Assembly: GCF_000614105.1 (NCBI RefSeq)
Contig: NZ_BAKH01000006.1
Location: 1-62,147, forward strand
DNA length: 62,147 nucleotides
Origin: Prevotella micans DSM 21469 = JCM 16134
Lineage (GTDB): Bacteria; Bacteroidota; Bacteroidia; Bacteroidales; Bacteroidaceae
Direction of reading: 5' to 3'
The notes beneath the pieces were generated by a model. It saw nothing but the letters and a program-made list of their open reading frames with translations, was not told where the DNA came from and made no database searches. Shown here in pieces: positions 27,166 to 36,839 of the stretch. The position numbers and the translations under genes are program-made. The first letter of the stretch is position 1, and each line of letters starts with the position of its first letter.

Positions 27166-28658
27166 AGCATTGTATAATTATTGGCAGCGGACTGGGTGGA
27201 CTCTCCTGCGGAGTAATTCTCGCTAAGAACGGCTATCGTGTTACTGTACTCGAACAAGGTGCGCAGATTGGTGGTTGCCTACAATGTTTTCATCGCGATG
27301 GAGCTAAGTTCGAAACTGGGATGCATTTCATCGGAAGTGCCGACAAAGGACAAACGCTCCATAGACTAATGCATTATCTTGAACTCGACGCTCTGCCCCT
27401 TAGCAGGCTCGACCTCCATGGATATGATGTTATTTCTCTGGCCGGTGAACAGTTTCGTTTTGCCAACGGTCGCGAGCCTTTTATCGAAGAGCTGGCACGC
27501 AGCTTCCCGGCCGAGAAAGATAATCTTGCCCGATATTTCGACCTCGTTGAAAGCATCGCCTCGGCCTCATCGCTTCACTCACTAAAACAAACCGACGGCA
27601 ACGACACCCTGAACACTGAATACCAAATACGCAGTATCGACGACGTTATCAGTTCGCTCACCGCTGATACCACGCTGCGAAACGTGCTCGTTGGCAACCT
27701 GCCACTCTATGCCGCCGAACGTGGGCGAACACCTTTCGCAACCCACGCCTTTATAACCGACTTCTATAACCAAAGTTCATTCCGCATCCCAGGCGGAAGC
27801 GATGCAATAGCCTTCTCACTGGCGAAAACCCTACGCAAATACGGTGGTGATGTGAAGACGCACAAGAAAGTGAGCCGCATCATCTGCAATAATTGTCGGA
27901 CAACGGGAGTCGTCACAGCCGATGAGGAATTTATTACGTCCGATATCATCATATCCTCCGTTCATCCCGCCCGACTCATGGAACTGCTGGGAGATACGCC
28001 CCTCATCCGCCCAGCCTACAAAGCACGCTTGCTAAATTTGCCGAACACAACCGGCGGATTCGCTGTTTATATGAAGTTTCGTCCCGAAAAAATGCAATAT
28101 ATCAATCATAACTTCTACGGCTATCGCACCTCTTCGCCATGGGATTGCGAACGATACACCGACGCCGACTGGCCACGTGGATTTCTATACATGCACATGT
28201 GTCCACGTCTTGTTACAGAAAAGCCACCGATTTACGCCGAGTGTGGCGAACTGTTGAGCTACATGCGCTTTGGAGATGTAGCTCAATGGGCCGGCACTTG
28301 TATCGGTCAGCGTGGCGAAGCCTATGAGACTTTTAAACGTGAGAAAGCAGAACACCTAATTGCAGAGGCCGACAAACAGTGCCCGGGACTGAAGGACGCA
28401 ATCGAAAACTATTGGACTTCCACGCCTCTAACCTATCTCGATTACACCGGAACCGAAGGCGGCTCGATGTATGGCGTGGGCAAAGACATCAATAAAGCAG
28501 CCGCATGTCACGTGCAGCACAAAACGAAGATTCCGAATCTACTGCTCACCGGGCAGAATATCAATTCACACGGTATGCTCGGAGTACTCGTCGGCACCAT
28601 CGTTACGTGCAGCGAACTACTCTCGGCCGAAACCATCTACAGGCAAATCAACGAATGA
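27162..28658 (+). CDS. FAD oxidoreductase, phytoene desaturase / retinol saturase type, copy 1
   Basis: 498 residues. The dinucleotide motif GSGLGGLSCG is at 8-17, VLEQGAQIGG follows, and near the C-terminus IPNLLLTGQNINSHGMLGV closes the FAD site as in CrtI/RetSat proteins. It could oxidise or reduce a conjugated chain. It overlaps the gene before it and the one after it. I see no carotenoid genes (crtB, crtE) nearby, so the polyene is the likelier substrate. Confidence 0.82.
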   Translation: MKHCIIIGSGLGGLSCGVILAKNGYRVTVLEQGAQIGGCLQCFHRDGAKFETGMHFIGSADKGQTLHRLMHYLELDALPLSRLDLHGYDVISLAGEQFRFANGREPFIEELARSFPAEKDNLARYFDLVESIASASSLHSLKQTDGNDTLNTEYQIRSIDDVISSLTADTTLRNVLVGNLPLYAAERGRTPFATHAFITDFYNQSSFRIPGGSDAIAFSLAKTLRKYGGDVKTHKKVSRIICNNCRTTGVVTADEEFITSDIIISSVHPARLMELLGDTPLIRPAYKARLLNLPNTTGGFAVYMKFRPEKMQYINHNFYGYRTSSPWDCERYTDADWPRGFLYMHMCPRLVTEKPPIYAECGELLSYMRFGDVAQWAGTCIGQRGEAYETFKREKAEHLIAEADKQCPGLKDAIENYWTSTPLTYLDYTGTEGGSMYGVGKDINKAAACHVQHKTKIPNLLLTGQNINSHGMLGVLVGTIVTCSELLSAETIYRQINE

Positions 28659-30150
28659 ATCAAGACGTAATCATCATAGGCGGCGGACTTGGCGGACTCT
28701 TCACCGGAGCTTTGCTGGCACACGAAGGACTTGTCGTCAAAGTGCTCGAAAAGAATGCAACGATTGGCGGTGGACTGCAAACTTTTCGTCGCGGCAACGT
28801 AGAGTTCGAAACTGGCATGCACATCCTCGGAGGATTCCGCGAGGGAGGAACGCTACGGAGGATATGTTCCCATCTGGGAATCATGGAGAACTTAGCCATA
28901 CGTCACCTCGATGCCGATTGCATGGATGAAATAACCTGTGCCAGTGACGGCAAAACATATCGCATAGCTTCAGGACGTAACGCCTTCGTCCAGAGTTTGG
29001 CTGAACACTTTCCGCATCAGCAGAGTAAGCTTCATGAATATGTTGACGCACTCTACAATATAGCCAACGAGGTGGATGCATTCTATCTTAGGCCTTCTAG
29101 CACCGGTCTGCCGCAACACAGCGAGCATTTCCTTTGGTCGGCCGACGAACTTATTTCCCACTACATCTCCGACCCCAGGTTGCGCAATCTGCTGCCTACA
29201 TGAACCCTATGTACGGCGGTGTAAAAGGTAAGACGCCAGCCTATATCCACGCTCTCATCAACGTGCTCTACATCGACGGGCCATCACGATTCGAGGGTGG
29301 AAGTTTGCAGCTGGCCGAGGCTCTCAAGGACGTAATCATTCGAGCCGGCGGCGAAGTAGTTGGTAATGCTCCTGTGGAGAGTATCGAGGTTGCCGAGCAC
29401 AAAGTGCAGAGAGTCGTAACCATTGATGGTACGGTCCATACAGCCCAGAAATACATTGCCGCCATACACCCCTCCGAACTCTTTAGAATCATTACTCCCG
29501 GCGCATTCCCCAAGGCCTATCAGAACCGCCTTAAAAACATTCCGAATACCTACTCGGCATTCACACTCTTCATCGAATTCCGCGACGAAACGTTCCCCTA
29601 CATAAACCACACGTGCTACTACGAACGCGATTACGACAATATCTGGAATCTCGCTCAGTATGACGAGGCCAGCTGGCCGGCCGGATTCATGTATATGACT
29701 CCCGCTACAGCCAAGCAAGGTTCCTTCGCTTCACACATGATTATAAACTGCATAATGCCTTATCAAGCCGTAGAGCAATGGGCCGATACAAGAACAGGGC
29801 GGCGCGGAGTAGAATATGAGACATGGAAAGCAGCCCGATGTGAGGACATTATTTGCCTTATGGAAAAATGTTACCCCAACTTCCGCCCAGCGCTGAAACG
29901 AGTACACGCCGCCAGTCCGCTAACCGTACGCGACTATTTCCATACCCCGAATGGCTCGCTCTACGGCTACGCCAAAGATTGCCACAACATCATTCTCACC
30001 CAAGTACCCGTGGTAACCAAGATTCCTAATCTCCTCCTAACAGGACAAAACGTAGGCTTACACGGTATTTGCGGAGTTCCGCTTTCGGCCATCACCACCG
30101 CCGAAGCCATCGTAGGTGCAAACAAAATTGTCAATCAGATGCAACCATGA
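28655..30150 (+). CDS. FAD oxidoreductase of the same type, copy 2 (one frameshift)
   Basis: It begins with MNQDVIIIGGGLGGLFTGALLA and ends with IPNLLLTGQNVGLHGICGVPLSAITTAEAIVG, clearly homologous to copy 1 but diverged. The frame breaks at 29193: CTGCTGCCTAC should read CTGCTGGCCTAC, giving RNLLAYMNPMYGGVKGKTP and 498 residues, the same length as copy 1. Two tandem copies suggest two different redox steps or a heterodimer. The stop overlaps the ATG of the hydrolase. Confidence 0.82.
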
Positions 30151-31034
30151 AGAAAGTTCTATGCTTGCTTTTTATAGCGACTTTGACCCTTTCAGCCCAA
30201 GCACAAATCAGGATATGGGACGGGACTGCCGAACGCGCTCCACGTGTTCTACTCACGCCTTATCTGCCTTCTGAAGGACGGAAAAATATGGCCGTAATTG
30301 TGTGCCCGGGCGGAAGCTATCACTGGCTCGACCGGAAAATCGAAGGACACGATGTGGCCCGATGGCTCCAATCTAACGGCATCGCAGCCTTTGTGCTGGA
30401 ATATCGTACGGTAGGCGTATGGCCTTTCATAACCCACTCGCGGCTACTCTTCCGAGGCGTTCGGCAACCCGACATGTTTCGCGACATCCAGCGTGCATTA
30501 CAAATTGTGCGCGAGCAGGCCGAACGATTTAACATCTCACCTTCAAAGGTTGGCGTGATGGGCTTTTCGGCTGGTGGACATTTGGCCGTTGCCGCTGCCG
30601 AGTTCCATGCAACAAACTTCCTCGCTCCGCTGGGCATACAGCCCCGAGTGTCGCTGCGGCCCGACTTTGTGGCAGCAATTTATCCAGTCGTGACACTCAC
30701 CGACAAGCGATATGTTCATAAGCGTTCGCGGAAAGGTTTACTGGGGGAATGGGGGAAGAACAACAAGGCGATGCGCGATTCCTTGTCGCTCGAACTCCAC
30801 GTACCGGCCGATTGTCCGCCAATGTTCATCTCCAACTGCCTTGACGACCGTGTTGTTCATCCCATGAACTCCGAGCTACTTGAACAAGCCCTCAGTGCCC
30901 GAGGCATAAACCACCTGTACATTCGTTTCACCACGGGCGGCCACGGTTTCGGCGTTATGGAAAACGCTCGCACAGAGGAATGCCGACTGTGGAAATACAA
31001 TTTCCTAAGCTGGGTAGAACAGTTCAACGATTAA
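30147..31034 (+). CDS. Exported alpha/beta hydrolase (esterase/acetyl hydrolase type)
   Basis: 295 residues with a signal peptide (MKKVLCLLFIATLTLSAQAQ). The nucleophile elbow GFSAGG holds the catalytic serine, ahead of which PGGSYHWL provides an HGG-like oxyanion region. Asp in DDRVVHP and His in GGHGFG complete the triad. Relatives are Aes-like esterases and the BD-FAE carbohydrate esterases. Its start codon lies inside the last codon of the FAD gene, so it is very likely co-transcribed. It may cleave an ester of the product in the periplasm. Confidence 0.83.
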   Translation: MKKVLCLLFIATLTLSAQAQIRIWDGTAERAPRVLLTPYLPSEGRKNMAVIVCPGGSYHWLDRKIEGHDVARWLQSNGIAAFVLEYRTVGVWPFITHSRLLFRGVRQPDMFRDIQRALQIVREQAERFNISPSKVGVMGFSAGGHLAVAAAEFHATNFLAPLGIQPRVSLRPDFVAAIYPVVTLTDKRYVHKRSRKGLLGEWGKNNKAMRDSLSLELHVPADCPPMFISNCLDDRVVHPMNSELLEQALSARGINHLYIRFTTGGHGFGVMENARTEECRLWKYNFLSWVEQFND

Positions 31035-31037
31035 CCA

Positions 31038-31747
31038 ATGAACATAACCCTCTCCAACCTGTCGATAGGTTATCGCGGTCATCAGCCAATCCTGTCGGGC
31101 ATCAACGCAACTATTAGTCAAGGCCAGTTCACATGCCTCGTCGGACAGAACGGCGCTGGTAAATCAACCCTACTGAAAACCATTGCCGGATTCGTGCCGC
31201 GACGGAGCGGAGAACTCTCAATAAACGGGCACGACATCGCCCAACTTTCGCAACATCAACGAGCCCGTCTCATCGGGATAGTGCTCACCGGACGAACCGA
31301 TATTGAACATCTAACCGTACACGAAACCGTTGGACTAGGTAGAACGCCTTACACCGGATTCTTCGGAAAACTCACCTCTCACGACACTCGAATCATAGCC
31401 CAACCTTGGCAATTACGGGCATCGAAAATCTGGCATCACGTCGTTTGAGCACCCTTTCCGACGGCGAACTGCAAAAAACAATGATTGCCCGAACACTCGC
31501 ACAGCAAACACCCATAATATTGCTTGACGAACCAACGGCTTTCCTCGACTATCACTCGCGAATAGAACTTTTCAGATTGCTCAACACATTAACCTCCCAA
31601 AACAATAAACTAATAATCCTCTCAACCCACGACCTCGAACTCGCTGCTCGTTTCGCCGATAAACTCTTCGAAATAAAAAATGGAAAACTGCATCCCATTT
31701 CATCCGTCGAGCTAAATCATAATATCAAATCGATGTTCGAATCCTAG
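31038..31747 (+). CDS. ABC transporter ATP-binding protein, FecE/BtuD type (one frameshift)
   Basis: 236 residues after repair. Walker A GQNGAGKST, signature LSDGE, Walker B IILLDEP and the H-loop STHD are present; the order of motifs and GELSINGHDIAQLS fit importers of iron chelates or cobalamin. The break is at 31403: CAACC should read CAAGCC, giving IIAQALAITGIENLASRRL. It starts three bases after the hydrolase. No permease or binding protein is next to it, so it is either an orphan or works with subunits encoded elsewhere. Confidence 0.85.
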
Positions 31748-31752
31748 TCTGC

Positions 31753-31945
31753 TTCTTCCCCCGCGAGGGAAACGCTACCTGAGAAAAAAACTATTCTTCC
31801 CCCACGAGGGAAATACCACCTGAGAAAAAAGATACTCTTCCCCCACGAGGGAAACACTACCTGAGAAAAAAACTATTCTTCCCTCATGAGGGAAATGCCA
31901 TATGAGGAAAAATATGCTCTTCCCCCGTGAGGGAAAGCTCCGACA
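31753..31945. repeat. Tandem array D, period 41 bp, five units
   Basis: CTTCCC landmarks fall at 31755, 31796, 31837, 31878 and 31919, all in steps of 41. The dyad is TTCCCTCATGAGGGAA in its best copy and TTCCCCCACGAGGGAA elsewhere. The rest of the unit is CTACCTGAGAAAAAAACTA-like with a 6-7 base A tract. The array starts a few bases after the ABC gene stop. Confidence 0.92.
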
Positions 31946-31999
31946 TCCTCGAAAACCCTAAAAACAAACGGGTGCTTTGTACGCCCGAGGGAATTTATT

Positions 32000-32007
32000 T
32001 ACATTTG
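32000..32007 (+). promoter_or_regulatory. -7 element TACATTTG before nusB
   Basis: An exact TAnnTTTG match 43 bases upstream of the nusB ATG, just after tandem array D. Confidence 0.65.
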
Positions 32008-32049
32008 CACATCAAAGATTTAGAAAGAAAAACAACATTAAGACACGCT

Positions 32050-33054
32050 ATGATAAATAGAGATTTAATTCGGATAAAGGTTCTACAGTTAACCTACGCA
32101 TACTATCAAAACGGCAACCGAAATATGGATAACGCAGAAAAAGAACTCCTCTATAGTCTGTCGAAAGCATATGCACTTTATAATTATCTTCTCGCGCTTA
32201 TTCCAGCAATAACACAAGAGGAGCAAAGACGTGTCGAAATTCTCACAGCAAAGGCCGAACGCGAAGCAACCGAAGCCCCATCATCGAAATTCGTGAACAA
32301 CAAATTTGCCGCACAACTCGAAGAAAACAAACAACTCAATACCTTCCTCGAAAATCAAAAACAACATTGGGCCGACGACATCGAAACCGTTCGAAAACTG
32401 TGCAACCAAATAGAACAAAGCACAATCTACAAGGATTACATGGAAAGCACAGAAGATTCCTACAACGCCGACCGCGAACTATGGCGCAAAATCTATCGCA
32501 CACTCATTCAGGAAAACGAAGACCTCGACTTGCTGCTCGAAGAAAAAAGTCTCTATTGGAACGACGACAAAGAAGTAGTAGATACATTCGTGCTCAAAAC
32601 CATAAAACGGTTCGACCCGGCAAACAAAGCCGATCAGGAACTGCTGCCCGAATACAGAGACGAGGAAGACCGCGACTTCGCAATAAAACTATTCCGCTCA
32701 AGCATCCTCAACTCCGAAACCTATCAACGCTACATGCGCGATACGAGTCGCAACTGGGATTTCTCCCGACTTGCTTATATGGACGTAATCATCATGCAGA
32801 TTGCAATCGCCGAAATGCTCAATTTCCCCAACATTCCAATCATGGTGACAATCAACGAATATGTCGACCTGGCAAAACTCTACAGTACACCTCGAAGCGG
32901 AAACTACATCAACGGAATGCTTGACTCTATTGCACGCTATCTCATCGAAACCAGCAAACTGTTTAAGCAACTTCCAGAACCCAACACACGCAAAAAGCAA
33001 GACAAAAAACACCCAGAACACCAAGAAGAAAAAAATAACAAAACAAACATATAA
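32050..33054 (+). CDS. nusB: Transcription antitermination factor NusB, long Bacteroidota form
   Basis: 334 residues, about twice the E. coli length, as is usual in Bacteroidota. The conserved NusB core is C-terminal (about 165-310: YMRDTSRNWDFSRLAYMDVIIMQIAIAEML, then IPIMVTINEYVDLAKLYSTPRSGNYINGML). The N-terminal half is a lineage-specific helical region. NusB binds boxA RNA with NusE to prevent premature termination in rRNA operons. ATG 32050 follows the promoter. The basic and glutamate-rich tail ends just before yajC. Confidence 0.9.
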   Translation: MINRDLIRIKVLQLTYAYYQNGNRNMDNAEKELLYSLSKAYALYNYLLALIPAITQEEQRRVEILTAKAEREATEAPSSKFVNNKFAAQLEENKQLNTFLENQKQHWADDIETVRKLCNQIEQSTIYKDYMESTEDSYNADRELWRKIYRTLIQENEDLDLLLEEKSLYWNDDKEVVDTFVLKTIKRFDPANKADQELLPEYRDEEDRDFAIKLFRSSILNSETYQRYMRDTSRNWDFSRLAYMDVIIMQIAIAEMLNFPNIPIMVTINEYVDLAKLYSTPRSGNYINGMLDSIARYLIETSKLFKQLPEPNTRKKQDKKHPEHQEEKNNKTNI

Positions 33055-33059
33055 AAGAA

Positions 33060-33392
33060 ATGAACACAGCAATTTTTCTGGCCGCACAGGCCGCAGGACA
33101 AGGAAGTCCGCTTCCGATGATATTCATGATGGTAGCCATATTCGTTGTTATGTGGCTCTTCATGATTCGTCCGCAACAAAAGAAACAAAAACAAATTCGC
33201 GCTTTCCAGAACTCACTCCAAGAAGGCTCGCCCGTTGTAACAGGAGGCGGAATATTCGGAACCGTGAAACGAATAGACCTCACAACAAACAAAGTAGAAG
33301 TTGAAATAGCACGCGGCGTTGTTATCACGGTAGACAAGAACACCGTTTTTGCCGATGCACAATCATCAGCACAACAACAGCAAGCCAAGTAA
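33060..33392 (+). CDS. yajC: Preprotein translocase accessory protein YajC
   Basis: 110 residues with one N-terminal membrane helix (about 18-37, MIFMMVAIFVVMWLFMI) directly followed by RPQQKKQKQ, the YajC signature. VVTGGGIFGTVKRI and VVITVDKNTVF complete the domain. It associates with SecDF at the inner membrane. It sits five bases after nusB, an order conserved in many Bacteroidales. Confidence 0.93.
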   Translation: MNTAIFLAAQAAGQGSPLPMIFMMVAIFVVMWLFMIRPQQKKQKQIRAFQNSLQEGSPVVTGGGIFGTVKRIDLTTNKVEVEIARGVVITVDKNTVFADAQSSAQQQQAK

Positions 33393-33405
33393 GAAAAGAA
33401 AATCG

Positions 33406-34419
33406 ATGATGGTTCGCAACGTGTTGCAAACACCCAAACAATTCAGAAACTTCTTGTCGAAAATTATCAACAAGGAGTTTCTGATTTTTTTGTTCTTCCT
33501 CGCTCTCAGTGGACTCTTCTGGCTTACGATGACCTTGGACGAAACATACGAGAAAGAATTCTCAATTGACATTCGCCTCATCGGAGTGCCGAAAAACGTA
33601 GTCATCACAAGCGAAATAGATTCCACAATACACTTCACCGTGCGCGACAAAGGCTACATGGTTATCCTCTATCAACTCGGACAACAACTCAACCATCCAA
33701 TATTCTTCGACTACAATACCTACAGCGACAATAAAGGCGCAGGAACAATTCCCATTGCCGATGTGCAACGCCAAATCAACCAACAACTATTCAAAAGCTC
33801 GAAGATTACAAGCGTAAAGTCAGACGACCTAGTGTTTACATTTAACTTCGGACAGTGCAAGAAAGTACCCGTACAGATGCTTGGCAACATAGACCCCGGC
33901 AACAGCTACTATCTGGCGCATACCGAGTTCACGCCCGATAGTGTCGTTGTCTACGCCACCAAAAAAGTTCTCGACAGCATCCATAAAGCACAAACAGAGA
34001 AACTCAATGTCGGTAACTTCACAGAACCCAAGGAAATAACCGTAAATCTGGCCAAGATAGCCAAGGCTAAATTCGTTCCGGCACAAGTGAAAATAAAACT
34101 CTTCCCCGACGTGCTCACCGAAGAAAAAGTAGAAGTGCCCATAGAACCAACAAACGTACCCGAAAATAAAGTGTTGCGAACATTCCCCGGGAAAATAACA
34201 GTGAGCTTCGTTGTAGGAGCACAGAGGTTGAGAACCCTCCCGAAAGACCTCACAACAAAAGAACTCCTACCAACCGGATTCAAAGTCGTTGTCGACTACA
34301 ACGAAGTCATGACCCGACATACCGAAAAATGCCGCTTATATCTACTCGCCACACCAAACGGAGTACGAAATGCCCGACTAGCAACAAACTACATAGACTA
34401 CATCATCGAACAAAGATGA
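33406..34419 (+). CDS. YbbR/CdaR-like membrane-anchored protein
   Basis: About 337 residues. A single N-terminal membrane helix (FLIFLFFLALSGLFWLTM) is followed by repeated YbbR-type beta segments, such as VPVQMLGNIDPGNSYYLAHTEFTPDSVVVYATKKVLDSI. YbbR domains regulate diadenylate cyclase in Firmicutes; in Bacteroidota the role is unproven. ATG 33406 or 33409 fits best because the upstream reading frame overlaps yajC. Its stop overlaps the coaE start. Confidence 0.82.
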   Translation: MMVRNVLQTPKQFRNFLSKIINKEFLIFLFFLALSGLFWLTMTLDETYEKEFSIDIRLIGVPKNVVITSEIDSTIHFTVRDKGYMVILYQLGQQLNHPIFFDYNTYSDNKGAGTIPIADVQRQINQQLFKSSKITSVKSDDLVFTFNFGQCKKVPVQMLGNIDPGNSYYLAHTEFTPDSVVVYATKKVLDSIHKAQTEKLNVGNFTEPKEITVNLAKIAKAKFVPAQVKIKLFPDVLTEEKVEVPIEPTNVPENKVLRTFPGKITVSFVVGAQRLRTLPKDLTTKELLPTGFKVVVDYNEVMTRHTEKCRLYLLATPNGVRNARLATNYIDYIIEQR

Positions 34420-34999
34420 AAATAGCCATAACAGGAGGAATCGGAAGCGGAAAAAGCTTCATTTGCCAACATCTCGCCAAGCGAGGAATAAAGGTCTACA
34501 ACTGCGACGAAGCTGCCAAACAACTTCTACGCACATCGCCCCAAATGCAACTACAGCTAAGCAAGCTCGTGGGGCCGGAACTTTACCGAAACAACCAATT
34601 GCAAAAGAAGATTCTTGCCAGCTTCATTCTCGAAAACAGCAGGTACGCCCGCGCCGTCGACGACATCATCCACCCCGCCGTAGCCCGCGATTTCGAAACA
34701 TCCGGGTTCGATTGGCTCGAAAGCGCAATCCTCTTCGACAGCAACTTCATCAGTCGCACCCCAATCCATTTTGTTGTCTGCGTCACCGCCCCCACCCCAC
34801 TGCGCATAGAGCGCATAGTTAAACGCGACAACATTACCCCCGAGCAAGCAAAGAAATGGTCGATAGACAAATGTCTCAAGCCGAAATCATAAGCCGAAGT
34901 AATTATGAAATCATAAACGACGGCCAGCACGATATCAACCGACAGCTCGACCAACTACTCCAAACACTCGAAGAAAATGAATTATTAAATAAAAAATAA
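34416..34999 (+). CDS. coaE: Dephospho-CoA kinase (one frameshift)
   Basis: It catalyses the last step of coenzyme A synthesis, phosphorylating the 3'-OH of dephospho-CoA. The P-loop GGIGSGKS is at residues 7-14; CDEAAKQLL and DDIIHPAV follow. The frame breaks between 34859 and 34860: one A restores KKWIDRQMSQAEIISRSNYEIIND, the family C-terminus, and 194 residues. Since CoaE is essential, a sequence error is the natural reading. Confidence 0.9.
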
Positions 35000-35006
35000 A
35001 CACAAC

Positions 35007-35441
35007 ATGTCAGAAACTATCCTTTCAATTGCCGGAAAGCCCGGGCTATTTAAACTCGTCAGCCGAGGAAAAGCAAACCTAATCGTTGAAGCGCTCGACG
35101 AAACACACCGTAGGCAACCGGCCTTCGCAACCGACCGTGTAACCAGTCTTGGCGACATCACCATGTTCACCACCGACGACGATATACGCCTCGGAGAAGT
35201 GCTCATCAAGCTACGCAACAAAGAATCATCCCAACCAGCATCGCTCAACTGGCGCAAAGCATCGGCCACCGAACTGCACAACTATTTTGCCGAAATAGTC
35301 CCGAACTACGACCGCGACCGCGTTCACAACAGCGACATCAAAAAGCTCATTCAATGGTACAACATCCTCATCTCGGCTGGTATAACCGATTTCGAAGAAA
35401 TTTTTATGCCTAAGCAAGATGAACTCAATTCGCAAGAATAA
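35007..35441 (+). CDS. DUF5606 protein
   Basis: A 144-residue soluble protein starting MSETILSIAGKPGLFKLVSRGKANLIVEALDE. This start matches the DUF5606 family as I remember it, conserved downstream of coaE in Bacteroidales. The function is unknown. It starts seven bases after coaE and ends before a strong terminator, so it closes the nusB operon. No membrane segment is present. Confidence 0.82.
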   Translation: MSETILSIAGKPGLFKLVSRGKANLIVEALDETHRRQPAFATDRVTSLGDITMFTTDDDIRLGEVLIKLRNKESSQPASLNWRKASATELHNYFAEIVPNYDRDRVHNSDIKKLIQWYNILISAGITDFEEIFMPKQDELNSQE

Positions 35442-35463
35442 ATCTCTTCCCTGGCATAATAAA

Positions 35464-35501
35464 AAGAGGGTGTGTCCGCAAAAAGCCAGACACATCCTCT
35501 T
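35464..35501 (+). terminator. Terminator of the nusB operon
   Basis: AAGAGGGTGTGTC (35464-35476) pairs with 35489-35501 apart from one G-T pair and is followed by TCTTTCTT. Confidence 0.85.
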
Positions 35502-35543
35502 CTTTCTTAATAGACTTTCGTCAATAAACAAAAATATGCTTAT

Positions 35544-36283
35544 ATGAACAACTTGAAACAACGCCGAACCATTCGAAAATATTCATCCGAAGATATCTCA
35601 GAAACATTTCTCACCCAACTTCTCACTGAAGCCGAACGTACACCCACAATGGGAAATTTACAACTCTATTCGGTTGTAATTAGCCGAAATTCGGAGATGA
35701 AACGTCGCCTTGCCCCGGCTCATTTCAACCAGCCCATGGTTGAATCGGCACCGGTTGTGCTCACTTTTTGCGCCGACTCCCGCCGTACAACACTTTGGGC
35801 CCATCAGCGCAAAGGAAATCCGGGCTACAACAATTTCCTATCATTTGTCAACGCTGCCGCCGACGCCCTACTCTATTGCCAAACATTCTGCAATCTGGCT
35901 GAAGAAAAGGGTCTAGGCACCTGCTTCCTCGGCACAACATTCTACAATCCGCTCTCGATTGTTGAAACCCTTGCTCTGCCCCGACTCGTTATGCCCGTAG
36001 GAACAATAACCCTCGCTGGCCTGCCGAATCTCCCGACCAGTCTGAACGTTTGCCGATTGAAAGTATCATCCACTCCGAAACCTATTGCGATTACACTCCC
36101 GAGCTCATCGACCGGTTCTATGCCGAAAAGGAATCCTTACCCGCCAACCGCCAGTTTGTCGAGATAAACAACAAAGAAACTCTAGCGCAAGTTTTCACCG
36201 ACATTCGCTACACCCGAGCCGACAACGAGCATATTTCTGCTACACTCATCTCTGCCCTCAAGCATCAAGGTTTTCTAGATTAA
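35544..36283 (+). CDS. Nitroreductase-family flavoprotein, NfsA-like (one frameshift)
   Basis: 246 residues after repair. The N-terminus RRTIRKYSSEDIS and RTPTMGNLQLYSVV are the FMN-binding start of NfsA/Frp-type nitroreductases. The break at 36015 (CTCGCTGG should be CTCGGCTGG) restores GTITLGWPAESPDQSERLP, the conserved C-terminal motif. It reduces nitroaromatics or flavins with NAD(P)H. The gene is convergent with the phosphopantetheinyl transferase. Confidence 0.86.
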
Positions 36284-36326
36284 TTCTCCCCCTACCCTAT
36301 ATTCCGGCCCAGACTCGGCTTTTATG

Positions 36327-36839
36327 TTACTCAAGCATGTAGAGGAGTGTGTATTCTCGGGTTGTTTTGATGGTGTAGGGGGTCACGGTTTTATGACGTG
36401 TGTCGATAGCAATGCGCTCGGAGGGGACAATTTTCATTTCTTGATAAGTTAATTTGGCTTTATGGTGTAGTTTAAATAGCGCTTCCTTGGCACACCATGC
36501 TGCAAGGAGGTCGTTGATTGTTTTGAAAGGTTCGTCTATGCGCAGAAATCGGTGGGCGATGCGACGGATGCGTTCAGAGCGATATTCAATGTCGATTCCC
36601 ACATGATGTGTCGGAGAGAGAATTATGGCTAGGTGCCCTTTAGTGTGCGAAATGCTTATGTTATTGCCGGGAATGATGGGTTCGCCGTCGGGGCCGTGGG
36701 TTAACTCAACGTCTTTGCCGAGCATTACATGGAGGAGTTGTTTCTCGGCTTGTTGTTCGGCTTGTCGGCCGTTCGAGATTTTAATTATTCCGAGTTTTGT
36801 TCCGTTATCAGTTATCTGTTTTATGATGATTCGGCTCAT
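36327..36839 (-). CDS. 4'-phosphopantetheinyl transferase, Sfp/AcpT class
   Basis: 170 residues. Motifs are ISISHTKG (61-68), VGIDIEY with Asp83 and Glu85 as magnesium ligands, and WCAKEALFK (115-123) with the catalytic Lys-Glu pair. It moves phosphopantetheine from CoA to the serine of ACPs, and could serve the two ACPs of the polyene cluster and the fatty acid ACP alike. It starts 32 bases inside the gldE end on the same strand. Confidence 0.92.
   Translation of the reverse strand: MSRIIIKQITDNGTKLGIIKISNGRQAEQQAEKQLLHVMLGKDVELTHGPDGEPIIPGNNISISHTKGHLAIILSPTHHVGIDIEYRSERIRRIAHRFLRIDEPFKTINDLLAAWCAKEALFKLHHKAKLTYQEMKIVPSERIAIDTRHKTVTPYTIKTTREYTLLYMLE

Noticed and set aside
27162-30150. Carotenoid biosynthesis cluster
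   Set aside because: Only the CrtI-like oxidoreductases fit; phytoene synthase and isoprenoid genes are absent, while ketosynthases, ACPs and an ammonia-lyase fit a polyene pathway.
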